Shown piece after piece: positions 7,667-16,069 of a DNA stretch of 64,000 bases. The notes beneath the pieces were generated by a model. It was not told the DNA's origin. It saw only the letters and a list, made by a program, of their open reading frames with translations, and searched no databases. A program made the translations under genes and the position numbers. The DNA lies in the NCBI RefSeq assembly GCF_001458255.1, contig NZ_CYSB01000004.1:62001-126000 (forward strand), read 5' to 3'. Source of the stretch: Thalassovita autumnalis (GTDB lineage: Bacteria; Pseudomonadota; Alphaproteobacteria; Rhodobacterales; Rhodobacteraceae). The first letter of the stretch is position 1. Each line of letters begins with the position of its first letter.

Positions 7667-9702
7667 TGCGGCCGTCCGATTGGATGCGTCATAGCCCCGC
7701 CGAGGCCCAGCCTCGGCGGGTTTCCTATTTCAACGCAGGCTTCTGGCGGCAAAAACAGACCCGGCGCATCCTGCAGCTTGCGGGTTATGATCTGCGGCTG
7801 GGCAAACCAGGTAAGGATGACCTGATCGCCGTTTGGGGCCATTCGCCCTACGCCAAACGCGGTGCGGCCATGGCCGAGAAGACCGGGGGCAGCCTGATCC
7901 GCGTCGAAGATGCCTTCCTACGCTCCCTGCACCCCGGCCGCAGCGGTGAGCCGCCTTTGGGGCTGGTGGTCTGCAAACGCGGGATGCATTTTGACATCAC
8001 CCAGCCCAGCGACCTTGAGGCGATCCTGAATCTGCAGCCGCTGGATGACGGCGGCCTGCTGGCCCGGGCGCGGGACTGTATGGCCCGTATCCAAGAGGCG
8101 CAGCTGTCAAAATACGCGGCCTTTGATCCCGACGCCCCCCTGCCCGATCCCGGCTATGTGCTGCTGATCGATCAGACGCGCGGAGATGCCGCGATCAAGC
8201 TGGGGCGTGCCTCGGCCCATAGTTTTGCTGAAATGCTGATGCAGGCGCAGGAGGATCACCCCGGCGCCCGCATCGTGATCAAGGCCCATCCTGAAACCCG
8301 CGGTGGTCACCGTGAGGGCCACTATGATCCCGCCACATTGCCCGACGGTGTCACCCTATATGATGGCGCCGCCAGTCCCCATGCCCTGCTGGAGGGCGCG
8401 ATTGCCGTTTACACCGTGACCTCCGGACTGGGGTTTGAGGCGATCATGGCCGGTCACCGCCCCAAGGTGTTTGGCCAGCCTTTCTATGCCGGTTGGGGGC
8501 TGACCGATGATGTCTCCCCTCTGCCGCGCCGCCGCCGTCAGCTGACCCGCGCGCAGCTCTTTGCCGGGGTGATGATGCTCTACCCGATCTGGTATGACCC
8601 CTACCGCGACCGACTGTGCGCCTTGGAAGATGTGATTGATATACTGGCCGCCCGCGCCCGCGCCTATGCCGAGGATCAACATGGCTGGCAGGCCGCAGGC
8701 ATGCGGCTGTGGAAACGCCGGCCGCTCAATCGCTTCTTCGGGTCCGTCCGGCCGGTCCGGTTTTCAGCCAAGCCCACAGATGCCCCTGCCCCCCGCCGTC
8801 AGATGATCTGGGCCCGCGCGGCGGAAACGCTGCAGGCGCCCCCTGCGGGCCTTGTGCGGATTGAGGATGGTTTCCTGCGCTCCCGCGGTCTGGGGGCAGA
8901 GCTGGTGCCGCCCCTATCGCTCGTCAGCGACCGGCAAGGGATCTACTACGATCCGAACCAACCCAGCGATCTGGAGGATATGATCCGCAGCCGCAGCCAG
9001 CTGCGCGAGGATCAACGCGCCCGCGCGGGCCAGCTGCGCCGCAACCTGATCAAGGCGGGGCTCAGCAAATACAACGTCGGCCACCCGGTGCAGCAATTGC
9101 CCGAAGGCCATCGCATTCTGGTCCCGGGTCAGGTGGAGGATGATGCCTCGATCCGGCTGGGTACAGGAATGATCAAGACCAACCTCACCCTGCTGCAGGC
9201 CACCCGCGCCGCAAATCCAGAGGCGGTGATCCTCTATAAACCCCACCCGGATGTGGAGGCCGGCCTGCGCCCCGGCGCCCTGACACAGGAACAGGCGCTG
9301 AAATTTGCCGATGCGGTGATCGAACAGGGTGACCCGGCCCCCCTGCTGCAAGAGGTGCAGGAGGTTTGGACGATGACCTCCCTCCTGGGGTTTGAGGCGC
9401 TGTTGCGCGGCGTCAAGGTCACCTGTCTGGGCGCGCCCTTCTACGCCGGTTGGGGCCTTACGGTGGATCGTGGTGACGTGCCGGCCCGTCGCGGCACGCT
9501 GGTGCCGCTGGAGGGGCTGATCCATGCCACGCTGATCGACTATCCGCGCTATCTGGATCCGGTCAGCGGTCAGCCCTGCCCGGTGGAGTTGATAGTGGAA
9601 CGTCTGGCCGCAGGCATTTCCCCGGCGCCACCCAGCCTGCGCCTGCTGGCGAAACTTCAGGGGCTGCTGTCGTCTTACGCGCACCTGTGGCGTCGCGGTT
9701 GA
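7666..9702 (+). CDS. kpsC: Capsule polysaccharide beta-Kdo transferase KpsC-like (two tandem domains)
   Basis: At 678 residues it is the usual KpsC size and has two homologous halves. Half one holds LIRVEDAFLRSLHPG, ITQPSDLEAIL, VIKAHPETRGG and VTSGLGFEAIMAG. Half two repeats LVRIEDGFLRSRGLG, NQPSDLEDMI, ILYKPHPDVEAG and MTSLLGFEALLRG. KpsC elongates the poly-beta-Kdo linker on the capsule lipid anchor with two transferase modules, after KpsS adds the first residue. It overlaps the wza-like stop, so translation is probably coupled. No kpsMTE or polymerase genes lie here; those must be elsewhere. Confidence 0.88.
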   Translation: MRPSDWMRHSPAEAQPRRVSYFNAGFWRQKQTRRILQLAGYDLRLGKPGKDDLIAVWGHSPYAKRGAAMAEKTGGSLIRVEDAFLRSLHPGRSGEPPLGLVVCKRGMHFDITQPSDLEAILNLQPLDDGGLLARARDCMARIQEAQLSKYAAFDPDAPLPDPGYVLLIDQTRGDAAIKLGRASAHSFAEMLMQAQEDHPGARIVIKAHPETRGGHREGHYDPATLPDGVTLYDGAASPHALLEGAIAVYTVTSGLGFEAIMAGHRPKVFGQPFYAGWGLTDDVSPLPRRRRQLTRAQLFAGVMMLYPIWYDPYRDRLCALEDVIDILAARARAYAEDQHGWQAAGMRLWKRRPLNRFFGSVRPVRFSAKPTDAPAPRRQMIWARAAETLQAPPAGLVRIEDGFLRSRGLGAELVPPLSLVSDRQGIYYDPNQPSDLEDMIRSRSQLREDQRARAGQLRRNLIKAGLSKYNVGHPVQQLPEGHRILVPGQVEDDASIRLGTGMIKTNLTLLQATRAANPEAVILYKPHPDVEAGLRPGALTQEQALKFADAVIEQGDPAPLLQEVQEVWTMTSLLGFEALLRGVKVTCLGAPFYAGWGLTVDRGDVPARRGTLVPLEGLIHATLIDYPRYLDPVSGQPCPVELIVERLAAGISPAPPSLRLLAKLQGLLSSYAHLWRRG

Positions 9703-9735
9703 ACAGCCGCGGCGTAGCCAATTCTGTGCGATGGA

Positions 9736-10821
9736 TTAGCCGCGCCGCCAGCGGTGCAGCACATCGGCCCCGATCGGCCGGGTCTCCACCAATTGATAGC
9801 GCGGCGCCTCCGACAGGCGTTCCAGCCCCATGGCGCCAATTCCCGGCAGGCCTTCGGCGCCAATCGCCAAACCGGCGGTAAACCCGATCAGATCATCCAC
9901 CAGATCCTGCGCCAACAGGGCCGCCGCCAGCGCGCCACCACCTTCGCAGAACACCCGCGTCAGCCCGCGCTGCCCCAAGGCTTGCAGGGCAGCGGCAGGA
10001 TCAATCTGCCCCTGCGCCAATGGGCAGGCGATCAGCTCCGCCCCCAGGTCGCGCCAGCTGCGCTCCAACAGCGGATCCAGATCCGGGCCGTGGCAGATCC
10101 ACACAGGCACGTCACGCGCCGTGCGGGCCAGATTGCCCATCAGCGGCAGATCAAGGCGGCGCGACAGCACCACCCGCACTGGCTGACGCTCCACCCCCAT
10201 GTCCCGCACGGTCAGGCTGGGATCATCGGCCCGCGCTGTGCCGCCACCAACCATCACCGCATCATGAGTGCCCCGTAAGCCATGGACATACCGGCGCGCC
10301 TCGGGCCCGGTGATCCACTGGCTTTCGCCGGTGGCGGTGGCAATGCGCCCGTCAAAGGAATTGGCCAGTTTCAGCGTCAGCGCAGGGCGCCCGGTTTCCA
10401 CCCGTTGGAAAAAGCCCGAAAGATCCCGCGCGGCCTCTTCGGCCAGCACACCGGTAGTGACCTCAATGCCGGCATCACGCAGCATCTGAAACCCCTGCCC
10501 CGAAACGCGCGGATCGCTGTCAGTCACGGCGGCCACCACACGGGCGACGCCCGCAGCGATCAGCGCTTCAGCGCAGGGCGGTGTTTTGCCGTGATGTGAA
10601 CAGGGTTCCAGCGTGACATAGGCGGTGGCGCCGCGCGCGGCAGCGCCGGCCTGCGCCAGCGCCACAACTTCAGCATGGGGGCGGCCCGAGGGTTGCGTCC
10701 AGCCGCGGCCCACGATGCGGCCTTCTTTGACGATGACGCAGCCCACAGCGGGGTTTGGCCAGGTGTTGCCCTGACCGCGCCGCCCCAGTGACAGGGCCAG
10801 CGCCATGTAACGATGATCCAT
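9736..10821 (-). CDS. ribD: Bifunctional diaminohydroxyphosphoribosylaminopyrimidine deaminase / 5-amino-6-(5-phosphoribosylamino)uracil reductase
   Basis: RibD carries out the second and third steps of riboflavin synthesis from GTP. The N-terminal deaminase domain (about residues 1-145) has the zinc motif HAEVVAL and PCSHHGKTPPCAEALI. The C-terminal reductase domain begins at RPALTLKLANSFDGRIA and contains the NADPH-binding region (VMVGGGTARADDPSLTVR, FCEGGGALAAAL). The 361-residue length is normal. It lies 29 bp downstream of nrdR, so the two form one minus-strand unit, as in many alphaproteobacteria. Confidence 0.95.
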   Translation of the reverse strand: MDHRYMALALSLGRRGQGNTWPNPAVGCVIVKEGRIVGRGWTQPSGRPHAEVVALAQAGAAARGATAYVTLEPCSHHGKTPPCAEALIAAGVARVVAAVTDSDPRVSGQGFQMLRDAGIEVTTGVLAEEAARDLSGFFQRVETGRPALTLKLANSFDGRIATATGESQWITGPEARRYVHGLRGTHDAVMVGGGTARADDPSLTVRDMGVERQPVRVVLSRRLDLPLMGNLARTARDVPVWICHGPDLDPLLERSWRDLGAELIACPLAQGQIDPAAALQALGQRGLTRVFCEGGGALAAALLAQDLVDDLIGFTAGLAIGAEGLPGIGAMGLERLSEAPRYQLVETRPIGADVLHRWRRG

Positions 10822-10850
10822 CGCCTAAAATCCCGGTTTGGGGTTAAGGG

Positions 10851-11318
10851 TCAGTCTTCGCTCGGGTAATCCGGGCGCAGCTCGGAGACGAATTTATCAA
10901 AGTCGTCCGCCGCCTGGAAGTTCTTGTAAACCGAGGCGAAGCGCACATAGGCCACGGTATCGATGCGGGCCAGCGCCTCCATCACGATCTCACCGATGGT
11001 CTTGGAGGGGATATCCGTCTCACCCATGCTTTCCAAGCGCCGCACAATGCCCGAGATCATCTGATCAATCCGATCAGGTTCCACCGGGCGTTTCTGCATC
11101 GAGATGCGGATCGAGCGTTCCAGTTTATCGCGGTCGAAGTCTTCGCGGCGGCCATTGGATTTGATCACCACAAGGTCGCGCAGCTGCACCCGTTCATAGG
11201 TGGTGAAACGGCCCCCACAGGCCGGGCAAAAGCGCCGCCGACGGATCGAGACGTGATCTTCGGCGGGGCGTGAATCCTTCACTTGAGTGTCGATATTTCC
11301 GCAAAACGGACAACGCAT
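10851..11318 (-). CDS. nrdR: Ribonucleotide-reductase transcriptional repressor NrdR
   Basis: NrdR represses ribonucleotide reductase genes when its ATP-cone binds dATP. The 155-residue protein has the N-terminal zinc ribbon (MRCPFCG ... [18 protein letters not shown]), then an ATP-cone ([22 protein letters not shown]) and the [19 protein letters not shown] tail. Length is standard. It is promoter-proximal to ribD. Its upstream region contains DnaA-box-like sequences, which would fit control linked to DNA replication. Confidence 0.96.
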   Translation of the reverse strand: MRCPFCGNIDTQVKDSRPAEDHVSIRRRRFCPACGGRFTTYERVQLRDLVVIKSNGRREDFDRDKLERSIRISMQKRPVEPDRIDQMISGIVRRLESMGETDIPSKTIGEIVMEALARIDTVAYVRFASVYKNFQAADDFDKFVSELRPDYPSED

Positions 11319-11351
11319 GAAAGGTCCCCTCTTTCGCTACACTGCGCAAGT

Positions 11352-11378
11352 CTGGGGATAAGTCCCCAGTTATCCACA
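11352..11378. promoter_or_regulatory. DnaA-box-like sites and palindrome upstream of nrdR
   Basis: TTATCCACA at 11370-11378 matches the DnaA-box consensus TTATNCACA exactly. A second near match, TTATCCCCA (minus strand, 11353-11361), sits inside a palindrome CTGGGG-N6-CCCCAG at 11352-11369. Both lie 35-60 bp upstream of the nrdR start. That this is a DnaA target is inference. Confidence 0.45.
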
Positions 11379-11448
11379 TCTACTATAGGTCGCCCTCTAG
11401 GATTTGGGTAGGGGTAAATCATCACCGCAACTGATTGTTGCAAAAGCC

Positions 11449-12663
11449 TCAGTCCAGCAGGTTCGTTTCGATATCAGCACTGGCATGTAGCGTCTTGTGT
11501 ACAGGACACTTGTCCGCAATACGCAGGATATCGGCGCGCTGGCTGTCACTCAGATCGCCGCGCACATGGATGTCCCGTCGGAACACATCACGTTTCGTAG
11601 GCGCCTGGCCCTCCATTGCCTCCAGATGGCGTTTGTCGTGGTAGACATCCACCGCCACATGCTCCAGCGGGTAGCCTTTGTGGCGGGCATACATGCGGAT
11701 GGTCATGGTGGTGCAGGCCCCGAGCCCAGCTGACAGATACTGATAGGGGGTTGGCCCCAGATCACTGCCCCCGACCGAGGCCGGTTCATCCGCCAGATAG
11801 GTGTGACGGCCCGCAATGTTGACGTCCTGCAGAAAGCCCATAGCGTCTGCCTCAGACACATGCACCGCGCCATCAGGGGCGGCCTTGGTCACAGGTTCCG
11901 CCGCCAGATCCACGTAACGCGCGGCCCAGGCCAGGATGGTATCCGCCGCATATTCCGCGTCTTTGATCCGGGTCACCAGATGATCGGCGTCATCCAGGGT
12001 GACAAAGCTCTTGGGATGTTTCGCCGCTGTAAAGATCTCCGCCGCGTTCTCAATCCCCACCACATCATCCAAAGGCGCATGCAGCACCAGAAGCGCCTTG
12101 TGCAGGCTGGCGATTGCCGGTGCCATCTCCTGCGCGGCGATATCTTCGAGGAAGTGTTTGCAGATGGTGAAGGGGCGGCCAGCCAGTTCAACCTGAGCAC
12201 CGCCCTGCTCTTCAATCTCTTTGACTTTGGCACCAAAGTTATGGGCGACATGTGCCGGATCAAACGGTGCGCCAATGGTGGCCACCGCGCGGGCAGAAGG
12301 GATCTGACCCGCCGCTTTCAAAACCGCAGCACCACCGAGGGAATGGCCGACCAGCAGCTGCGGCGCGGCGAACCGTTCCTCCAGCGCTTGGGCGGCCAGA
12401 ACCAGGTCCGCCACATTGGTGGTGAAGTTGGTGTTGGCAAATTCCCCCTCAGAATGGCCAAGCCCGGTGAAATCAAACCGCAGCACCGCCATGCCCCGCT
12501 GCGCCAGATGCTGGGCAATGCGTTTGGCGGCCGGAATATCCTTGGAACAGGTGAAGCAATGCGCAAACAGCGCGGTCGAGGTGATCTCTCCCTCGGGCAG
12601 ATCCAAACGTGCGGCAAGGGTGCTGCCGTCATGGCCGGTGAAGGTCAGGCGTTGGGTTTTCAT
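11449..12663 (-). CDS. Fused alpha/beta-hydrolase and OsmC-family protein
   Basis: Residues 1-255 form an alpha/beta hydrolase with the nucleophile elbow VGHSLGGAAVL, an AHCFTCSKD oxyanion-side loop and a catalytic DADH near 215. Residues about 270-404 form an OsmC/Ohr-like domain with its two redox cysteines (LGACTTMTIRMYA and ADKCPVHKTL). This fusion is a known architecture in proteobacteria. The OsmC half reduces organic peroxides in characterised relatives, while the hydrolase substrate is unknown. It is a single gene, divergent from nothing obvious, with short gaps on both sides. Confidence 0.88.
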   Translation of the reverse strand: MKTQRLTFTGHDGSTLAARLDLPEGEITSTALFAHCFTCSKDIPAAKRIAQHLAQRGMAVLRFDFTGLGHSEGEFANTNFTTNVADLVLAAQALEERFAAPQLLVGHSLGGAAVLKAAGQIPSARAVATIGAPFDPAHVAHNFGAKVKEIEEQGGAQVELAGRPFTICKHFLEDIAAQEMAPAIASLHKALLVLHAPLDDVVGIENAAEIFTAAKHPKSFVTLDDADHLVTRIKDAEYAADTILAWAARYVDLAAEPVTKAAPDGAVHVSEADAMGFLQDVNIAGRHTYLADEPASVGGSDLGPTPYQYLSAGLGACTTMTIRMYARHKGYPLEHVAVDVYHDKRHLEAMEGQAPTKRDVFRRDIHVRGDLSDSQRADILRIADKCPVHKTLHASADIETNLLD

Positions 12664-12801
12664 GGCGGTTCCTCTGGGGTAATGTCTGCGTCTGCCCCAT
12701 CATCAAAGCCCCAAGGCCATTGAAACAAGAGGGATCACAGAAACGTGCCTGCACGGACCGCTGGCGTGATCTACGTTACAGCCCCGCCCCCGAAACAACG
12801 C

Positions 12802-13236
12802 TTACTGCCCGGCCAGATGCGCCACCACCTGGCGCTGATGCGGGGCATCGCGATGTTCAAACAGGTAGATCCCCTGCCAGGTTCCCAGCGCCAATTGACC
12901 GGCCACCAAGGGCACCGACAGGCTGACCGGCATCATCGCGGATTTGATGTGGGCCGGCATGTCATCCGGCCCCTCGTAGGTGTGGGTCAGATAGGCCATG
13001 CTGGGATCGGTGGTGGGCGGCACCAGACGGGCGAAGAAGTTGCGCAGGTCCACCTGCACCTCAGGATCGGCGTTTTCCTGGATCAGCAGTGAACAGGAGG
13101 TGTGGCGCACAAACAGCGTCAGCAGCCCTGCCTGCATGTCCTGATCCTGCGCCCAGGCTGCTACATCACGGGTGAACTCATATAACCCCTGCCCGCGGGT
13201 CGACAGGTTGAACTGCGTCTGTGCCAGCTGACTCAT
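12802..13236 (-). CDS. YjbQ-family protein (UPF0047, secondary thiamine-phosphate synthase type)
   Basis: I start at 13236 (MSQLAQTQF), because GGAGG lies about 8 nt upstream at the end of the preceding small gene. The 144-residue protein carries the family signature: FVRHTSCSLLIQENADPEVQVDL, DDMPAHIKSAMM, LALGTWQGIYLFEHRD. Members form trimers with a His-lined pocket, and some show weak thiamine-phosphate synthase activity; the true role is unsettled. It is the third gene of a minus-strand operon after an HlyU-like gene and a 53-codon membrane protein. Confidence 0.9.
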   Translation of the reverse strand: MSQLAQTQFNLSTRGQGLYEFTRDVAAWAQDQDMQAGLLTLFVRHTSCSLLIQENADPEVQVDLRNFFARLVPPTTDPSMAYLTHTYEGPDDMPAHIKSAMMPVSLSVPLVAGQLALGTWQGIYLFEHRDAPHQRQVVAHLAGQ

Positions 13237-13241
13237 GTGGC

Positions 13242-13403
13242 TTAGCCTCCGATCAGGGTTTTCACGAAAGGCAACAGGCTGGCCGCCAAGATACCCACCA
13301 CCGCGCCGATCAGCATGCGGGGCACCATGCCACCAAGCGACGGCGCAAAGAGGCTGAGCAACCCGCAAATCGCGGCGTAGAAGGCAAGGGCAATCGGATC
13401 CAT
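13242..13403 (-). CDS. 53-residue membrane protein coupled to yjbQ
   Basis: This gene is read directly from the minus strand. ATG at 13403-13401 begins MDPIALAFYAAICGLLS; TAA at 13244-13242 ends after LPFVKTLIGG. There are two hydrophobic helices (about residues 4-20 and 30-46) joined by a short loop with GGMVPR. The yjbQ start lies 5 nt after the stop, and its ribosome site (GGAGG) is inside this gene's last codons, so the two are probably translationally coupled. No family is recognised. Its own ribosome site is weak. The conserved spacing and good codon use argue that it is real. Confidence 0.6.
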   Translation of the reverse strand: MDPIALAFYAAICGLLSLFAPSLGGMVPRMLIGAVVGILAASLLPFVKTLIGG

Positions 13404-13428
13404 GCCCTAGCCTAACAGCAGTCTGGCC

Positions 13429-13710
13429 TTAGCCAAACACCCCGTCGCCCATCTGGTCGATAAAACTCTTGGCCTTTTGCAGGCTGATCTGGGCGGCCTC
13501 CTCTTGCGAGGCAACGGTATCGGCGCGGATCATCATGTGGGACTTCAACTCCCCATCGATGACCTTTTCGATGCGGGCACCGATGCGGTAGCTGCCACCT
13601 TCGCGGATCGGCTCCACATAGATCAGGAAACCTGCGTGATCTTCTGGCTCAGCGCCTTTCGGCTCTGATTTGCTGGCACCGCCACCGAAGAGTTTGGAAA
13701 ATAGGGCCAT
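13429..13710 (-). CDS. HlyU-family small protein
   Basis: The 93-residue product (start at 13710, MALFSKLFGGG) matches the HlyU-like family: a flexible SKSEPKGAEPEDHAGF segment, then FLIYVEPIREGGSYRIGARIEKVIDGE, HMMIRADTVASQEEAAQIS and KAKSFIDQMGD. The family is named after a Vibrio haemolysin activator, but that function need not apply in alphaproteobacteria. An upstream ATG at 13725 would add five residues. It is the first gene of the unit with the small membrane protein and yjbQ. Confidence 0.8.
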   Translation of the reverse strand: MALFSKLFGGGASKSEPKGAEPEDHAGFLIYVEPIREGGSYRIGARIEKVIDGELKSHMMIRADTVASQEEAAQISLQKAKSFIDQMGDGVFG

Positions 13711-13785
13711 GGGTCGATCCATCATATTTGGGTTTGATGCAGTGTGGCGCTTGCCCCCATCAGGTGCAAGAGGGCGTGCTTGCAC

Positions 13786-14664
13786 TCAGGTAAAACGCGC
13801 GCCTTGCGCCTTGAAGAAAGGCACCAGCATCTGGCGGAACGCCGTCACCTTGGCCGAGGGCCACAGATCCGCATGGGCCACCACCCAGATATCGGCGTAG
13901 GGCTGCGCTGGCATCAGGTCCAGCGGCTGCAGCCCCAGCGCCCGGCCCAGAAACACCGGCATGCGCACCACACCCAGGCCCGCCTGCGCCGCGCCCGCCA
14001 TTGCCACCATGTCATCAAAGACCATGGCGATCCGCGATTGTGGTGACTGCGCCTTCACCGCTGCGGGCAGCTCTGCCATCGCCTCATAGACCAGCCAGTC
14101 AATCGGGGCCTCGGGCGCCTTGGCCATTGCCTCCACATAGCTGTCCGCGGCAAAGGCAGCCGATTTCTGCGCCGTCAGCCGCCGCCCCATCAGGCTGTCG
14201 CCCGGTGCGCGGCTGATGCGGATCGCCAGATCAGCCTCACGCCGGTTGAGATCCAACAGATCGTTCGAGGCCCGCAAATGCAGGTCAATATCGGGATAGG
14301 CCTTGGTAAAGTCCTGCAGAACCGGCGCCAGAACATGGGCGATCAGCAGTTGCGGTGCCGTGATCACCAGTGGCCCGCGCAACCGGCTGTCCTGCCCGGA
14401 AAGCTGGCGCAGCATCGCGTCGGCCTCCGCCTCCATCCTGGCGGCATGTTCACCGATCAGCTGCGCGGCCTCGGTTGGATGGTAGCCATCGGCCAGACGT
14501 TCAAACAGGGTCAGATCCAGCGCCTGCTCCACCCGTGCAATGCGCCGCGCCACAGTGGTGTAATTCACCCCCAGCGCCTGCCCCGCCGCGGCCAGGCTGC
14601 CATGACGCAACAGCGCCAGCACGGTTTTCAAATCGCCCCAATCGGGGTCATCCACTCTCTGCAT
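13786..14664 (-). CDS. LysR-type transcriptional regulator
   Basis: The winged helix-turn-helix at the N-terminus reads DLKTVLALLRHGSLAAAGQALGVNYTTVARRIARVEQALD, followed by a substrate-binding domain. The VNYTTVARRI recognition helix, with TVARRI in place of the common AVSRQI, is typical of a LysR subgroup. It is divergent from the small DUF1330-type gene at 14760; the 95-bp spacer likely holds its operator, and that gene is the obvious target candidate. I use MQRVDDPDW as start; an in-frame ATG ten codons upstream is also possible. Confidence 0.85.
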   Translation of the reverse strand: MQRVDDPDWGDLKTVLALLRHGSLAAAGQALGVNYTTVARRIARVEQALDLTLFERLADGYHPTEAAQLIGEHAARMEAEADAMLRQLSGQDSRLRGPLVITAPQLLIAHVLAPVLQDFTKAYPDIDLHLRASNDLLDLNRREADLAIRISRAPGDSLMGRRLTAQKSAAFAADSYVEAMAKAPEAPIDWLVYEAMAELPAAVKAQSPQSRIAMVFDDMVAMAGAAQAGLGVVRMPVFLGRALGLQPLDLMPAQPYADIWVVAHADLWPSAKVTAFRQMLVPFFKAQGARFT

Positions 14665-14759
14665 GACATGCACTATCGCATGGCATGAATGCAAAGTCGC
14701 GCGTTTTCGCGCGCCATGACAGATGCCACATAGGGTTCACACATTTGATGGAGAGAGAA

Positions 14760-15041
14760 ATGATCTACGCCTATGCGCAACTGACCGTGACCAACCCTGA
14801 TGCCCTGAACGCCTACCGTGAAAAGGCAGGCGAAGCGCTGGCCCGCCACGGTGGCAAGGTCGAAGCGGCCAGCAAAGACTTTACCACATTGGATGGCAGC
14901 CCTGCGGCGCCTGATACGGCGGCGCTGCTGTCGTTCCCGGATCGTGACGCGGCGCTGGCCTGGGCCAATGACCCGGATCTGGCCGATCTGCACGCCCTGC
15001 GCCGCAGCGCCGGGGGATCGGACATCCTGCTGCTGGGCTAA
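14760..15041 (+). CDS. DUF1330-like small ferredoxin-fold protein
   Basis: The 93-residue product begins at 14760 with GGAGAGA just upstream. The pattern IYAYAQLTVTNPDALNAYREKAGEALARHGGKVE followed by TAALLSFPDRDAALAWANDP resembles DUF1330 and antibiotic-monooxygenase-like dimeric alpha/beta barrels. These small proteins often act on or bind small organics, but no substrate can be named. Its divergent LysR neighbour suggests inducible expression. A second DUF1330 protein is encoded at 39788. Confidence 0.7.
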   Translation: MIYAYAQLTVTNPDALNAYREKAGEALARHGGKVEAASKDFTTLDGSPAAPDTAALLSFPDRDAALAWANDPDLADLHALRRSAGGSDILLLG

Positions 15042-15073
15042 TCCCACCACATTACAGTGTGAGACAAAGAAAA

Positions 15074-15099
15074 GCGCCCTGACCGTTCGGTCAGGGCGC
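15074..15099 (-). terminator. Terminator between convergent genes
   Basis: A perfect 11-bp stem (GCGCCCTGACC / GGTCAGGGCGC) with loop GTTC. On the minus strand it is followed by TTTTCTTTG, so it mainly ends the gene at 15132-15371. Confidence 0.85.
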
Positions 15100-15131
15100 A
15101 TTCATCTCCCGTTGCACTGCTGCCTGGGCGC

Positions 15132-15371
15132 TTAACGCTCCACACAGGTGGCGGCCAGCTGCACCAACGCCTCCTGAGCCTCGGCGGAGGTCATGCAGGG
15201 GGCGGCAAGCTGGGCGGTGCCACTGTCAGAGCCAACCCAAATGTCAGGGCTGGGCTGCGACAGCACCATTTGCGGCAGAGGGAGGGGGGTCACGTGATCC
15301 AACGTCAACTCATAACCAGTATGCGCAAACAGGGAGGTTGGGATCAGCAGTAACAAGACGAGCACTCTCAT
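15132..15371 (-). CDS. Small secreted protein, unknown
   Basis: A 79-residue product with a clear Sec signal (MRVLVLLLLIPTSLFA, cleavage probably after FAHT or SLFA) and a mature part of about 60 residues. Two cysteines (PCMTSAEAQ and TCVER) could form a disulphide. GGAGGTGAGCC upstream of the start gives a good ribosome site. No family recognised. It is followed by a strong terminator. Confidence 0.55.
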   Translation of the reverse strand: MRVLVLLLLIPTSLFAHTGYELTLDHVTPLPLPQMVLSQPSPDIWVGSDSGTAQLAAPCMTSAEAQEALVQLAATCVER

Positions 15372-15523
15372 GGCTCACCTCCTTTCCTGCCGCTATAGAT
15401 TGGGTGCCTTAGAAAAACGACAAGAGCCGCGCGCGCTTTGGTGAAGATCAGTCGCGCAAATGTGTTTGCGCCGCGTTGCCACCCCTCAAAGGCATTGGAG
15501 TCTGGGGTGCCAATCCAGCCCCT

Positions 15524-16039
15524 TCAGTCAGACCAGGCCTGTGCCTCCAGCGAATAGACCTGCCCCGCAGCTTCCTTTGCCTCATAAAGCGGTAGCGGAT
15601 AGCCTGATGTGGTGACCTTGCCCAGATCGCAGTACAGTTCGGCAAGCACCTTGCCCCCCTGTTCCACCGCAACACCACCGGTCAGCTTCCCCGCCCCTTC
15701 AGCCATCTTGTCGATGCCGTAGAAGACACGATAAGACGTAGCACCATTGCTGAAGGTGAAATCCTCCCAGATATAGCGCCCGATGCCCGGCCAGGGGGTC
15801 ATGGCGATATCCGTCACCGGACGTGCCAGATGCAGATCAGGTGTCTGGCCCACCTTGCCAAAGGCATAGGTCGCGTGATCACCAAGGAGGCAGGTTTGCA
15901 GAACCTTCGTGCCGCCTTTCAGCGGACAAGAGACGAGCGACGTTGCGCCGTCGGGGCAGGCATGGGCTGGGGTGGAGCATAGACATAACGCCGCAAAAGC
16001 TGCCACTTGTACGGAAAGGTTATTTTGGCACTCTAACAT
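15524..16039 (-). CDS. Putative secreted protein, unknown
   Basis: The 171-residue product has a hydrophobic N-terminal segment (VQVAAFAALCLCSTPAHA) with a likely signal-peptidase site before CPDGATS. The mature protein has Cys at CPDG, SCPLKGG, TCLLG and YCDLG, suggesting two disulphides. Beta-rich stretches (YIWEDFTFSNGATSYRVFYGID, GGVAVEQGGKVLAELYCDLG) suggest a periplasmic beta-sandwich. No family motif known to me. Confidence 0.6.
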   Translation of the reverse strand: MLECQNNLSVQVAAFAALCLCSTPAHACPDGATSLVSCPLKGGTKVLQTCLLGDHATYAFGKVGQTPDLHLARPVTDIAMTPWPGIGRYIWEDFTFSNGATSYRVFYGIDKMAEGAGKLTGGVAVEQGGKVLAELYCDLGKVTTSGYPLPLYEAKEAAGQVYSLEAQAWSD

Positions 16040-16069
16040 TCAGTTTCTATTTCCAACGTAACCGAAGTA

